Positions 34,589 to 46,746 of a DNA stretch of 64,000 nt are shown here, piece by piece. Source of the DNA: Sesamum alatum (Eukaryota; Streptophyta; Magnoliopsida; Lamiales; Pedaliaceae); NCBI GenBank assembly GCA_034509735.1, contig JACGWO010000005.1, forward strand, positions 20,573,264 through 20,637,263. Direction: 5' to 3'. A model generated the notes under the pieces. It did not search any database and was not told where the DNA came from. It saw only the letters and a program-made list of their open reading frames with translations. Both the position numbers and the translations under genes were made by a program. Numbering within the stretch: the first letter of the stretch is position 1; every line of letters starts with the position of its first letter.

Positions 34589-35965
34589 TGATCTTGCTTA
34601 AAGTTTACTGCTCTACCTATAAACAGTTCCCTGCCAATAAGAACGATTTTCGTTCCCCGCTATATTTTTTATCAATAACAAGTTGATAACTCCTAATGGC
34701 TTCTAGCCCAAATAAGGCGCCTTCAGCTGGCGCATTCCTACTGGCTGCAAGACCTGATAAGCCACACGTAGTTGGCGCACTCTCACTCACTTTACTAGTT
34801 ACGAGCCTTGATAAGCTGCCTTAGCTGGCACACTCATTTTACTGGCAGCGAGCTCTGATAAGCCTCTCTCAGTTGGCGCATTGTTGCTCATTTTTTACCG
34901 ACTGCAAGCCCTAATAACCTGCCCTTAGCTGGCGCATCTCTGCTCACTTTTTAGGCTGTGAGCCTCAATAAGCTGCCTTCCATCAGGAACATTTACTTAG
35001 CCATACAGGCTACAACCTAATAAGCATATATATGCGAAATTACTACTTGGATTATTTTACACTTATTCTAGTATTCTGGCCATGCTTACTGCGTGCTATA
35101 GCAGGTTCCACTTTGGCTCTGTTAGAAGAAACCACTTACACCCTACTCTAGAGAAGAAGCCATGAAATCGGCCTGGTGAAATAACAACTTACCCTGCTGA
35201 TAACAGGAGGATGTCGGTCAATCTACTCAATCAGCCGAGAAGGGCATGCAAAACTACTTCAAGACATCAAAACCTATAGCATGCTAACAAAGCTTATAAC
35301 TTTAATTCAGCAAGAATTTCCTTACCTAGCTGAATTCAACAAGAAGTTGTACGCCTTATTATTCAAGATGAATGACTATGTGTTCCTAGCCAAGTTATTT
35401 GCTAACACATTTAAGAAAGGCACCCAATTTTTATTTTCACAAGCATATGTTGTAGGAAAAGTCATACTCGAAATTTAAGCATGCCATATAAACATACAGG
35501 GTAACACTAAAACTTGGTACTATAGTGAGACTTAGAGTCCCTCATTTTTCTTATCACAAACCACTGACAGGGAAAGGGAACAGCTTGGACACAAGTCAAG
35601 CATACTCTACCTGAAAATTGGGGTGTTACAGTACTTTGTTATTTTATCCTGCAGGAAAGCATACCAAGCCTCCGTTACACTCATACCAAAAGCACAACAA
35701 CAGTAGCACAAAGATAGCATAAGCATATTCAAAGAAATAGAGGGGGAAGAAGTAGAATCCAAGGCACCTCTGTGCCATTAATAAAGAATATCCAAGCCCA
35801 AACTCAGGACTTTCAAACCTCACACAGGAGGTATCCCAAATATTCATCAGAAAATAAATAATTATTTCTCTTGCAGAAAGAGGGGCATGTTCATTTACCA
35901 ACAAGAGGAGAAACATTTTCTTCGCCAGCAGTAGGAGTAGGAGGTTCGGAAAGGAGTCACATCCT
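34589..35965 (+). other. Gypsy G region 3' of pol
   Basis: This is non-coding sequence after the pol stop. It contains a degenerate tandem array at 34720-34990, then AT-rich sequence without recognised genes. Such long spacers after pol are common in Tat-type gypsy elements. Confidence 0.6.
34720..34990 (+). repeat. Degenerate tandem repeat, about 55-bp unit
   Basis: About five copies of a 50-60-bp unit can be seen. Each contains AGCTGGCGCA (or AGTTGGCGCA), then CTCACTTTA-like sequence, then GAGCCTGATAAG-like sequence. Copies differ by substitutions and small gaps, so the array is old. Confidence 0.65.
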
Positions 35966-36604
35966 TCACCACTTGGTTATAAGGTCCAGCACCATTGGAT
36001 CATGTTCAGTAGGTAGAGAACTCTCTAGCACCTGGGAAGGACCCTCATCATCTAGCTCCGCGGCATTGGCCAGCCCAGCAATCTCATCCAAAAAGGAGGT
36101 AGTAGCACCATCTGGAGGATAACCTGTTGTCGAGAACTGTTGTGCATAGGTCTGAGACCCGTGATACTCCAAGGTACAATCAACCAGCAAGTTTTGAAAC
36201 TCCAGGGACTTTTTGTACTCCGCCAGACGACTCACCTACAAACCCTTCAGTATATCTCTTCCTTCTTCGGTCTCAGGTTAATTGCGGATCACCTCCTTCC
36301 TCACCTGCTCCTGCTGCACATGGCCTATTCCAATCAGATGTGCAGACTTGTTACCTCCTCTCTTTGATGACGGATACTTGTTATGTCCTCCTCGTGGACC
36401 TGCTTCTCTTCTTTACCACTTCATTCAGTGGTTGACCCACTCCAACTCCTCAATCCTCTTGAAAGAATCCTCCGACAATGGGCCTCCTTGTTCGACCCAA
36501 CTGAGCAAGCCACCCCCCAACACAGTCGCCTGCACACAAGCATTGTTCAGGTTAAACTTGCAGTTTAGCTTATATTATTATGCAGCTAAATTTTCCTTTA
36601 TTGT
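35966..36604 (-). pseudogene. Antisense ORF remnant in gypsy G
   Basis: On the minus strand a frame of 89 codons (36235-35966) reads from MSRLAEYKKSLEFQN, through YHGSQTYAQQF, to GYPPDGATTSFLDEIAGLA, with an acidic, serine-containing tail. The next part upstream (to about 36604) is similar in composition but frame-broken. The pattern of an amphipathic helix followed by GYPP and FLD resembles my recollection of the extra ORF found after pol, in antisense, in some Tat-lineage gypsy elements. The function of that ORF is unknown. I cannot confirm the match without a search. Confidence 0.5.
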
Positions 36605-39600
36605 CTCCTTGGTAGCTTCTGAAGTTGCTATGTATCCAGCTTCAATGGTGGAATCGGTTGTGGTATCCTGCTTGGAACTCTTCCAAGCCACCACTCCACC
36701 ATTAAGCCTGAATACAAATCCTGGCTGAGATTTGGCATCGTTCTCATATGACTGGAAGCTAGCATCGCTAAAACCTTCCAGTATCAACTCTCCACCGCCA
36801 TAGACCAAGAACATATCTTTAGGCCTCCTTAGGTATTTAAGAATGGTTTTTACCGCACTTCAATGTGCCTCACCTTGCAGGCTTGATATCTTCTCATTAC
36901 ACTTAGAGCGTAAGCGATGTCAGGCCTAGTACAGTGTACGGCGTATTAGATGTTGCCTACCGTAGAGGCACAGGGGATGTCCTTCATCCTTTCAAGCTCC
37001 TCATCAGTCTTGGGAGATTGCTTCTTGGATAACTTGACCCCATGCCTTATGGGAAAGAAACCTCGTTTGGAATTATCCATCTTGAATCTTTTCAAGACTT
37101 TCTCAAATACGAGTTTTGGGTCATTTAGCATGCGTCTAGATCTATCCCTGAAGATCTTGATGCCAAGGATGTAGGAAGATTCACCCAAATCCTTCATGGA
37201 GAATTAAGGAGACAATCATGCTTTTGTGATACCTAACATCCTGATATCATTTCCAATGAGCAGGATGTCGTCCACATAAAGCACTAGGAATACTATTGAG
37301 CTCTCACCAACCTTATTGTATACACAAGGGTCACAGTCATTCTTGATGAAATCATATCCCTGTATGACTTCATCAAAATGAATATTCCAATTTCGGGAGG
37401 CTTATTTGATGCCATAGATGGACTTTTGGAGATAGCAGACCTTCTGCTCTTCTCTAACGATCGTGAATCCCTCCGACTGATCCATATATATCTCTTCCTC
37501 AATGAAGTCATTAAGAAAATCTGTTTTCACGTCCATCTGACGTATTTCATAGTCATACCATATGGTTCTGGCAAGCATAATCCAAATCAACTTAGCTATG
37601 GCTATCGACGAATAGGTTTGCTCAAAGTCGACCCCGCATAGCTGAGTGTAACCCCGCTATGGCCACAAGCCTAGCTTTGAAGGTAGTCACCTCCCCATCA
37701 GCTCTAATTTTGCGCTTATAGACCCATTTACACCCGACGGGTTTAACACATTTGGGAAGGTCTACTAGCATCCATACTTGGTTCGTGCTTATGGAGTTTA
37801 TTTCAGTTTTCATGGCCTCAAGCCACTTCCCTGAATCAATGTCCGACATTGCGTCCCAATATGTCTTTGGATCACTATCCAATTGACCGGTCACGCCTAA
37901 GAAGCTATACCTCACGAGAGGTCGTGTCACTCTCGCTAACCTACGAAGGACTGAAATATTATCAGTAGGAACCTTGGGTGCATACATAGGAGGAGGAGGC
38001 GGTTGCGGTACCTCGGTTGGCACCTCGGGAGGTTCTTCAACATATTGGGCCTCAAGAGGCTGCTCAACACGTTGAGCCTCAAGAGGCTGCTCAATCCGAC
38101 GGGCACTCAACCAAAAACCCCTTAATGTAGGGTCTGCAGCTCCTGACACTGATGATTGAATGCCTCACTTGATTCCTCAAGGAGCAGTTTGTCACGCTTG
38201 GAAAATCCAACAGAAAACCTTTTTCCAAGAAGACTGCATTCTTCGAGATAAATACCTTTTGCTCAGAGGGGTCATAAAAGTAATAACCTGCAGTTTCTTT
38301 CGGATATCCAATGAACCTACACAAGCTAGATCTCGACTCCAGCTTGTCTCCTACTAATCTCTTAGCGTATGCAGGGCTACCCCACAGTCTCAAGTATTTG
38401 TAGGATGCAGACTTGTCGTGCCATATCTGATATGGTGTTTGGAACACAACACTGGACGGCGCTATGTTTAGCAACTTGGTCATTGTCTCAAGTGCGTAAC
38501 CCCAAAAAGATAAGGGTAGCTCGATAAAGCTCATTATGGATCGAACCATGTCCAATAGGGTTTGATTCCTCCTTTCAGAGACTCCGTTTAACTGAGGTGT
38601 CCTGGGAGGTGTCCATTGAGAGACAATAGTGTTCTCTCTTAGATAATTGAGGAACTCACCACTTAGATACTCGCCACCTCGGTTTGACCGTAGGATTTTA
38701 ATTTTGCAGCCAGTTTAGTTCTCGACTTCAAGCCTGAATTCCTTGAACCTCACAAGAGTTTCAAACTTGTACCTCATTAGATAAGTATAATCATACCGTG
38801 AGTGATCATCGATACAGGTTATGAAGTAAGAGAAACCACCTCTAGCTTGAGTACTTAGTGGCCAACACACGTCTGTATGGACTAAATCCAACAGACCGGT
38901 GGCAAGCGTGCTTTGTCCAACAAAGGGCTTCTTGGTCATTTTTCCTTTCAGGTAGGACTCACAAGCTGGTAGGTTGTCCAAATCGCCCACCTCTAAGCTC
39001 TTTGAGTCTACCAACCTTTTAATCCTGTCTTGAGAGATGTGACCTAGCCTTGCATGCCACAATTGTGCGTTCTCAAGATTGTCTATTTTACGTTTGTGTT
39101 GAGCAGTCATGATCCAATCAGACTTTTTGCAGGATATAAAGACCATTGTTAATTTTGCCTAGAAAATGAGAAGATCCATCTTTCATCAAAATAAAAGTAA
39201 TTTTTATTGGTTAAAAATTCAAAGCTACTATTGTCTAACAACGGAATGAAAATGATATTTTTTATCATGCTAGGTACATAATAACAATTCTTTAATTCTA
39301 GCCTAACATGATCACTAACTACTAAGCTAACAGTTCTTACAGCTTCAGCAGCAACGGACTTGCGATCGTCGAGCCTCAGGACAACCTCGTCTTTACTTAG
39401 TCTTCTACTTCTTTCAGCACCTGCAAGTCATTGCAGATGTGAGCTCCACAGCCGGTATCCAATACACAAGAAGCAGAGTTAATGACCATATTAACCTCAA
39501 TCACAAACATGCCTCGGAAAAGAATTTGGGGTAATCGCTCTTCCAATTCCCTTTCTCACGGCAATGAATACATATGTCATTTGCCCTTAACTGTACCTTC

Positions 39601-40370
39601 GAGCCAGTCTTCTTCTTTCCCTTGCCTTTTCCCACTTTGGCAACGGGAACGCTCTTAGCGTTGGCAGCACCTGTAACGGCCTTTCCCTTTTCCTTCTTCC
39701 TTTTCGAGCGTCTAACACCTTTGCATTTCGCCTTGGAAGTAGAAGTCTCTCCTAGCAATAGCGACGCCGCAAACTTTTTGGTCGTTGCCTCGTATTGGAC
39801 CAACATATTTATTAACTCATGTTTGCACTTCTCAAGTGCATTCATGTTTTAGTTAACAATAAATTGGTCGAATGAGGGAGGGACTGACTGAAGGATCACA
39901 TCAATGTACGTCTTGTTATCGAGCCCTGCCTTGAGGTCCTCGAGCTTTTCCATAAGGGTAAGCATCTTGACCCCATGCTTATGTATAGATCATCCTTCGG
40001 TCATCTTTGTTCCAAAGAATGCCTTCGTAACGATATACCTATTATGCCGGTCCGGGACTGCATTGCAATCCTTCATACGAGCCATTACGGAGGGAACATC
40101 ATCCAGCCTCTCATACTGCTTTTGCATCTCATTTGTCATAGAGGCAAGTATGAGGCTACGGACTTTGCGGTTATCCAGTTTCCATGTTTTGAATGTCTCA
40201 CGTTCTTTAGGAGTGTATCTTTTCAGCAGAGTCCGAGGAAATGGCTTGTCCATAACATAGCTTTAGTTCTCATAATCGAGGACTATTCTCAGATTGCGCA
40301 ACAAGTCGTTATAGTTTGTTCCATTGAATTTATTTGTCTCAAGTATGCAGGATAGTGGATTTTTAGACAT
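36605..40370 (-). pseudogene. Copia D gag-pol, frameshifted and 3'-truncated
   Basis: Gag starts at MSKNPL (ATG at 40370) and has an early stop before SYVMDKPF. It continues with RSLILASMTNEMQKQYERL and a basic region followed by a zinc knuckle (CIHCREKGNWKSDYP, with the last Cys/His positions degraded) at 39845-39501. The pre-integrase region and zinc motif are at 39146-38715. Integrase and its C-terminal region are at 38555-37622. RT has an intact YVDD at 37267-37278. RNase H ends at 36605 after SEATKE, where unrelated sequence begins. Several frame breaks and stops are present. Confidence 0.88.
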
Positions 40371-41867
40371 AATTAAATCTACATTTAAAATAAAAACAGA
40401 TAATCAACATAATGTAATGATACTTAACAACAAATTATAGACTCGGACTTCAGTCATTTAATTCTCCCACTGTTTCTATTAAAACACGTCACTCTCAAAT
40501 GTAGTTTTTGGAAAATAATTTCCGAGTGGGCTTAGGGTCCACAAGCGAAATTCTCCATACCCGACTTTTACGATTCGCATGGAAAATAACATTGTGGGAG
40601 GTATTCCATACTATTTTCGTTCAATGAGATCCCCAAGATTTTGCCTCACCTCTTCACGTGATCCCAAGGACTCTAAGCGAATCACGTTACTAGGCATTAG
40701 ACCTAACCCATCAACCGAATCATAGCACCCACTGTCGCCCCCCACGACTCATGAGACGGGGAAATAAAAGTGTATTCAGTTTGTTCACAACAATCGTGCA
40801 ACTTTATCTCAATCCAAAGTATGTGCTACGACTCGTGAGACCATGCAATTTGGGTGAAATTCGCTTCCTCACTTTTTCCATGGATGGAAGGCATGGACGA
40901 ACAATGTATGCTTGAGTCCATTTATTGGGGTCTAATATTTAGTTTGGTCCAACCACGTGAGAGTTTTGTTAGATAGACTGAGACCTCATCACATACAACA
41001 TACCATGCATGCTAATGAAAAACATGATAAATAAACCATTCATCCATTAATCATTCCACATGCAAAAATAAAAGGGTAGCACGCCCCTGCTGGATGGTCA
41101 TAAGCCCGAAACCTATGCGGCCCACTGAGCCTGCAATGGATCTATGGTCAATCTAAGGGTTGGTCCTACACTATTACAAATTTATGTAGAAACCCATCAA
41201 CACCCTGATGGGCCTTGCCTCTTCTTCCTTCTTCCTTCATCCTTCGGGTCACCAAGGCTCCGGACCTCCATGGGCTTCCTTGGTCTCCCCTTGTTGGCCT
41301 TCCTTGATCTTCTTCATTTAACAAAAATAAAGAAAAAAATACCTCACCACTACCTACTCTCATTACAACTGAAATAAAACCCCGACGAACACCCGGGGGT
41401 AGTACATAAGGAGGGAGAAAGAAAGCCTTATTATTTCAAAGCAAAAAGAAAGATAAGGAAGAAATTTAAAGTGGCACACAGGCCCAACAAAAAATTAAAC
41501 CATACATGCGATCTAAGGGCTTTGTGATCATCCATTCGTCAATCTCATTGACGCAAGAAGCAATATTACACAGTAAGTAAACATGCTACCAATCCATGTA
41601 GATGATAACCAATACCATATCTAGCAGAAAATAAATGCAAAATTCTACATAAGAAAATCAATCATTGGTGCAACCATTGCCATATTTCATGTTAGGAAAA
41701 CCCCTTCCTCATCATCAAGACAATATTTTTAAGAGATTCCCGACCTCAACCAAAAATATTTTAAGATAATGTTCTTTCAGAAAAATGTACAGAAAAGCAA
41801 TTTAAAATTATCCCAAAAACACACCAAACTGGAAAACGGTGACGGCGGCCGCTGTCGGCGGCCTCGG
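40371..41867 (-). other. Copia D leader
   Basis: This untranslated leader matches parts of the C and B leaders and ends in a short GC-rich stretch (about 41838-41867) directly joined to LTR sequence. The primer-binding site and U5 expected between them are deleted. Frames here are not convincing genes. Confidence 0.65.
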
Positions 41868-42295
41868 CCTTAAGGCTTCCATATGACGATTCCCGCCAGT
41901 CACCTCAGTCAATTGGCACCGAGTCAACTGACCCACTAATATTGCATGGACGATCCTCGTCTCTCATCGATGAAACATGACTGCAATCCTAGTGCAAGTC
42001 TCGATTGGACCCTAGATACCCAATCTTAAGGTCCTTGACTTAGAGGTTTTAGACCGATCCACAGAGGCTAGATTCATGACTACCAACCTATGCGCAGTCT
42101 AGCCTCTTGGATTCGCGTACCCAGTCTGTGAGTTTTGTTTGTGCGTTGAATAGTAATATAAGTGAACACAATCAAAGTATAACATGCCAGAAACTAAACA
42201 TCACTTTTATTCCGAATATCTTATTTAGACCATTATTGTTAAAAACAGGTTACATAAACCCAACGAGATTGGCTTCATGGTCACCTACTCTAACA
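41868..42295 (-). repeat. 5' LTR stub of copia D (about 428 bp)
   Basis: On the minus strand it begins TGTTAGAGTAGGTGACC at 42295 and follows the C-type LTR for about 430 bp. It then joins leader sequence near 41868, so most of the LTR is missing. Confidence 0.8.
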
Positions 42296-42900
42296 GATAG
42301 GCCCCCACCGAGTAGCCTAGTAGACCTGACCCTGCTGGCCCATGAGCAAGGTATCAAGCCGATGGTATGTTCATTTTTTCAAACACAAAGGCCCAAAGAA
42401 ACGAGCCTAATCCAGCAAGGTGATTCAGCATACAATAGGGACGACACATCACACATGTTTCTGATATCATAAAACACGTCATACCAAAAAAATCTCTAAC
42501 TAATTCCACATAAAGTTGGTTGAAATCAACTCGTCAAGCAATAGGTAAACGGATTCCTAGATTCTCGGATTGACTAGGCAAGACTCGGTCAAGAGATCAT
42601 ATCTTCATCTAGATAAGTCGAAATATCAAATCAATTTTTTAGTTAGTTATCTAACATGTGTAGCTTTCTAATGGTGTATGATTTCCCCTAACTACTTCCT
42701 AAATCTTGCTCTACTACTGCTTATAAATAGAGGTTTTGTGCAGTTATTTTGGTAACGCAATCTCTCACACTCTCATTCTAATTCTCATTCTCATTCTCTC
42801 TCGATTTTCAACTACTTTTTAGCTGACTTTTTACACTCCACATATTCAACCAAATACAAGGAGAAAAAGAGTTGCGTTTCTACAACGCAAAAAATGACAA
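42296..42900 (+). repeat. Probable 3' LTR remnant of gypsy G
   Basis: A TATA box (TATAAATAG, 42722-42730) is followed by a CTCTCACACTCTCATTC-type pyrimidine tract, the usual U3/R layout of a plant LTR, in the same orientation as gypsy G. I cannot fix its ends, and no second copy is in the window for comparison. Confidence 0.45.
42722..42730 (+). promoter_or_regulatory. TATA box in probable gypsy LTR
   Basis: TATAAATAG is followed at about 35-50 bp by a pyrimidine-rich region, as in an LTR promoter. Confidence 0.5.
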
Positions 42901-43218
42901 AAGCTTCTTTTTCAAGTAGTGGGGACAGTTATTGGCACAATGAGAAAGAGTTTCGGTTATCCATTTTACTATGGTGTTAAAGACTTCCACATTGTCCCGC
43001 ATCGGTTTGACCGAGGTGGTTTTCACCCTATGAACTGGACCGGGACCATAGCCGGTTTTTGGTCGGATCGGTCTAACTGACCGGTCCGATCAGGGTTTGA
43101 AATCATTGCAAAATAGTCGAAAAAAGGAGTCTCCCTCTAGAACTTATTGATCTAGATCGAAACATGTGTTCTGCACATGTTTATGGGGGCAAGGAACAAG
43201 GGTTTCCTTTGTAACATA
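42901..43218. other. Non-coding stretch with GACCGG-rich element end
   Basis: No gene is visible. At about 43060-43115 there is a GACCGGTCCGATCAGGG block followed by TTTGAAATCATTG. It resembles a block at 44420-44515 in the same orientation. Both look like ends of a dispersed DNA element, but I cannot find the opposite ends. Confidence 0.35.
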
Positions 43219-43477
43219 ACGAGTTTAATGCAATTTACTCCTCTTTGATATTACAAATGAGCAAATTCCCTAAAAAAAATAGTAATTTATCTCTATGTGT
43301 TTTGCAAAATGAAGCAATTTACCTCCCTAGGCAGGGAGGTAAATTGCTTAATTTTAAAAAATACAAGGGCTAAATTGCTTTATTTTAAAAAATACAAGGG
43401 GAAAATTGCTATTTATTTTTTATAGGGGCTAATTTGCTTATTTACAATATCACAGGAGGGTTGCTTGCATTTTTCCC
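43219..43477. mobile_element. Fold-back MITE (259 bp) with 8-bp target duplication
   Basis: The element is flanked by GTAACATA on both sides (43211-43218 and 43478-43485). The two halves are imperfect inverted copies: TTACTCCTCTTTGATATTAC on the left pairs with the right end around 43440-43465. The centre holds a perfect 15-bp palindromic arm pair, GCAATTTACCTCCCT and its complement, around a 4-base loop. There is no coding capacity. Confidence 0.72.
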
Positions 43478-43485
43478 GTAACATA

Positions 43486-44701
43486 TTCTAAGAAAATCAA
43501 CCTCGCAACTGCACATACAAATATATCATTACAAAATAAACATTTTACCATAGAAACCACAATGAAGTCTTCAAAATAATATATTTACAACATAATTATA
43601 AAACCTAACAACAAAATAATATAATTTAACTTCACATAAGTTTCAATACATTCCAAAAAATTGCATTACTTTTAGATATGCTGAAGTACATCAATGCTAT
43701 TTTCAACCTGGTCGTAATTGCCAAAATGAAAAAGAACTTCTCCTTTGATTGTGATTCTGCAAAATTCATTTTTAACTCTCTCTTTTTCAATCTTTAATTT
43801 GTAACATTAATCTTTAAGTTTTTCATTTTATTCAACTAGTTTCTCAAACGTTTCATTCTCACTCTTCACAATTGCTAATTTTTGAAGCAATCCAAGTATA
43901 ATTTTCTTTTTTTTTTTTAATCTTTTCACACATTTGTGGATTATATAAGTTGAAAATCCACACCCTTGCCGAATAGAAAAGAATGATTAAGTTAAAATAT
44001 TTAAAGAAAATAATAAATAAAAATATTTTATCGCATTTGGACATTTGTGATATCTTCTCCCAGGATCATTTTTGTTTCAATTTGTGACCAGAAGGCATTG
44101 GGCAAATGTTTAAACTTTGCCTATAGTTTTCCAATGTGGGAGGCACAATAAGCCCTTTTCATTCTTCATCTATTTCTTTCTTTTTTTTTTTTATTGTTTT
44201 TAATCTTTTTTGAATTTTTTTGTTAAAAAAAATATATGAAGGCAATGGTTGATAAAATGTCGTTATATTTGTTTCCTTCAAGAGGTTTGTTGAATTTTTA
44301 TTGTTAAATCATTATATATTATATTCGTTCTAAATTGTACCTTATTATAAAATATCGTTATAAAATGTATTTATTTAATCTATTGATATATTACGTATAT
44401 ATATACAACAAGGTCTGGGTCAACCGGTTTTTTAATTTCGGTCCGACCGGTCGAACCAGTGACTCAGTAACTTGATCGGTTCGATCCCCGATCCTGTTCT
44501 GAAAACATTGCTATTTTGTGCTCCGCTAGTGACACGTTTGGCCAGAAAGCGTCAGTAGTTCAATATGCAAAAGAAAAATTAATGTTTAGGGTGTAAATTA
44601 CAATTTATTTTTTTCAAGGTGGTAAGCATTTATTTTAATTGATTCCAGGGCAAAAGGTAATTTCGCCTCACATTAAGGACTTGTTTTGTTTGGGTGGAAA
44701 C
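43486..44701. other. AT-rich intergenic sequence
   Basis: No gene is recognised. The sequence is low-complexity and AT-rich, with the second GACCGG-rich block at about 44420-44515 (ending GAAAACATTG). Confidence 0.5.
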
Positions 44702-44704
44702 TTA

Positions 44705-45472
44705 GGGGGTGATTGGTATGTACGAATGAATTTAGATGGAATAAAATACACTTGTGAATGAAATAAAAGTAGGAATGAAATATTTTGATACGTTATTCCT
44801 ATATTTGGTATACCAAGGGAATGGAAAAGGAAATTGAATCAAAACTTTTCAAATAACTCATTTATGCATTTTGTAAATAATGAAACTTATAAATTAAAAT
44901 AAAAACACAATTAAGCTACGTCCCATTAATGGCATAAGAAATATTATGTTGAAATGTTAAATTACTTCTAAATTTATAATATATACTATTGGATGTTTTA
45001 TTATTTATTTTTTTATAAATACTTGTTATTTGATAAAATGCATATACTTATAGTAATATTTGGTAAATGTGCATAAAGATGTTAATAACTTTACATTATA
45101 TTTAATAAAATATTTAAAATTTTATTTTTTTATATTATATATTTTATATTTTGTAACACATATTTAAATATTTTATATTGATATTCATTTTATTTAATGT
45201 ATTCAAAATAATATATAATTTTGTAACTATAAATCTTGCACTGCAATTTTATTAGAAGTTATTTTAGCAATATTAAAAAGAAAATTGTTCCCAATATATT
45301 GCGAATATTTAAAACCATGGGTAAGTGAGTGAATGGTTAATCCCATACTTAGGGAAATGGGCATTCCCAAGAGAATGGTATTACTGTTCCTAAGTTATAC
45401 CAGGCATGTGTTGGAATAAGATTAGAAATGTTCATTCTATTCCTAACCTATTCATTCATACCAATCATACCC
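44705..45472 (+). mobile_element. Tourist-like MITE, copy 1 (768 bp)
   Basis: The ends are GGGGGTGATTGGTATG on the left and CATACCAATCATACCC on the right. They are flanked by TTA (44702-44704) and TAA (45473-45475), the 3-bp target typical of PIF/Harbinger elements. The interior is AT-rich and non-coding. It is an inverted copy of 45976-46746. Confidence 0.78.
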
Positions 45473-45475
45473 TAA

Positions 45476-45972
45476 GGGCACCTTTACTTTTTCGGTATGG
45501 ATTAAGTGTGTATTGACTAAAATGTGATTAAAAGTGTGACAAGAGCAAGTGAGATTGTTTAATATTTTGTTTACTTGAATATTGAGAAGTAGGATTAAAT
45601 CATTATTCATCTTGACTTTTGTGTATGTGAATGGTATTTTTGCATGTGTTGTCATATCACTAAAAAATTTCTGCACGTGTTGTGATGTTGGTAGGCATTG
45701 TATTGAGTCTTAGAGGGGCAAAACCGAAAGTAATTAAATTAACTTGAGGTCAAATTTGGATATCAAAATTTTGTCATGACAAGTGGCTAAAGGTGATAAG
45801 TTAATTTGAGGGGGGGGGGGGGGGGGGGGGGCGCCTGATTTCAATCACCCACTTATCAGCAAAACTTACGGGCCCTCGGAATTAAGTACGGCCGCCCTTA
45901 AAAAAAGTAAACAGAATATAAGCAAGGATTAGCCATTTAAATCATAGTTAATCCTTGCAAGTAAAGATGCCC
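45476..45972. mobile_element. Second Tourist-like MITE family (497 bp)
   Basis: The terminal inverted repeats are GGGCACCTTTACTT and AAGTAAAGATGCCC (13 of 14 positions). TAA lies on each side (45473-45475 and 45973-45975). There is no coding sequence. It contains a 22-base G run at 45810-45831. Confidence 0.8.
45810..45831 (+). repeat. Poly-G tract (22 bases)
   Basis: An uninterrupted run of 22 G follows TTAATTTGA inside the MITE. Its length should be treated with caution, since homopolymers are often miscounted in assemblies. Confidence 0.85.
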
Positions 45973-45975
45973 TAA

Positions 45976-46746
45976 GGGTATGATTGGTATGAGGGAATGG
46001 ATTAGGTAGGAATGGAATGAACATTCCTAATCTTATTCCAAACACATGTTTGGTATAACACAGGATTAGCAATACTCATTCCTTTGGAAATGTCCATTCC
46101 CATAAGTATGGGATTAGGCATTCCCTCACTTACCTATGGTTTTAGCCATTCCCAATAGATTGGGAATAAATTTTTTTTTTAATATTGCTAAAATAACTTT
46201 TACTAAAATTGTAGTTGCAAGATTTATAGTCACAAAATTATATATTATTTTGAATACATTAAATAAAATGAATACTAATATAAAATATTTAAATATGTGT
46301 TACTATATAATATAAAAAACTAAATTCTTAAATATTTTATTAAATTTAATATAACGTTATTAACATCTTAATACATATTTTACCAAATATTACTATAAGT
46401 ATATGCACTTACCAAAGAATAAGTGTTATTAAAAAAAATTAAATATGTGAAAACATCCAAAAATATATATTATAAATTTATAATTAATTTAACATTTCAA
46501 AATGATATTTCTTCTGTCATTAATGAGACGTGGCTTAGTTGTTCTTTTATTTTAATTTTTAAATTTTATTATTTACAAAATATATAAATGAGTAATTTGA
46601 AAAGTTTTGATTTAATTCCCTTTTTCATTTTTTTGGTATACCAAACATAGGAATGACATACCAAATTCATTCCGTTTTCACTTTTATTCTATTTCTAATT
46701 TCATTCCATTCCCACTCAATTTTATTTCTACATACTAATCATGTCT
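45976..46746 (-). mobile_element. Tourist-like MITE, copy 2, inverted (771 bp)
   Basis: The left end is GGGTATGATTGGTATG and the right end is CATACTAATCATGTC followed by TTTA. Its reverse complement aligns along its length with 44705-45472, including the internal GGTATACCAA motif. It shares the TAA at 45973-45975 with the neighbouring MITE. Confidence 0.75.

Larger units (their letters stand above)
36605..42295 (-). mobile_element. Ty1/copia element D, truncated at both LTRs
   Basis: On the minus strand this is a 5' LTR stub (42295-41868), a leader (41867-40371), gag-pol (40370-36605), and then an abrupt end inside RNase H. The 3' LTR is missing, as are most of the 5' LTR and the primer site. 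It belongs to the same group as A, B and C. Gypsy G sequence appears to lie on both sides. Confidence 0.87.

Noticed and set aside
35281..35478. Plus-strand 65-codon frame after gypsy G pol
   Set aside because: AT-rich, no recognised motif and no sign of conservation.
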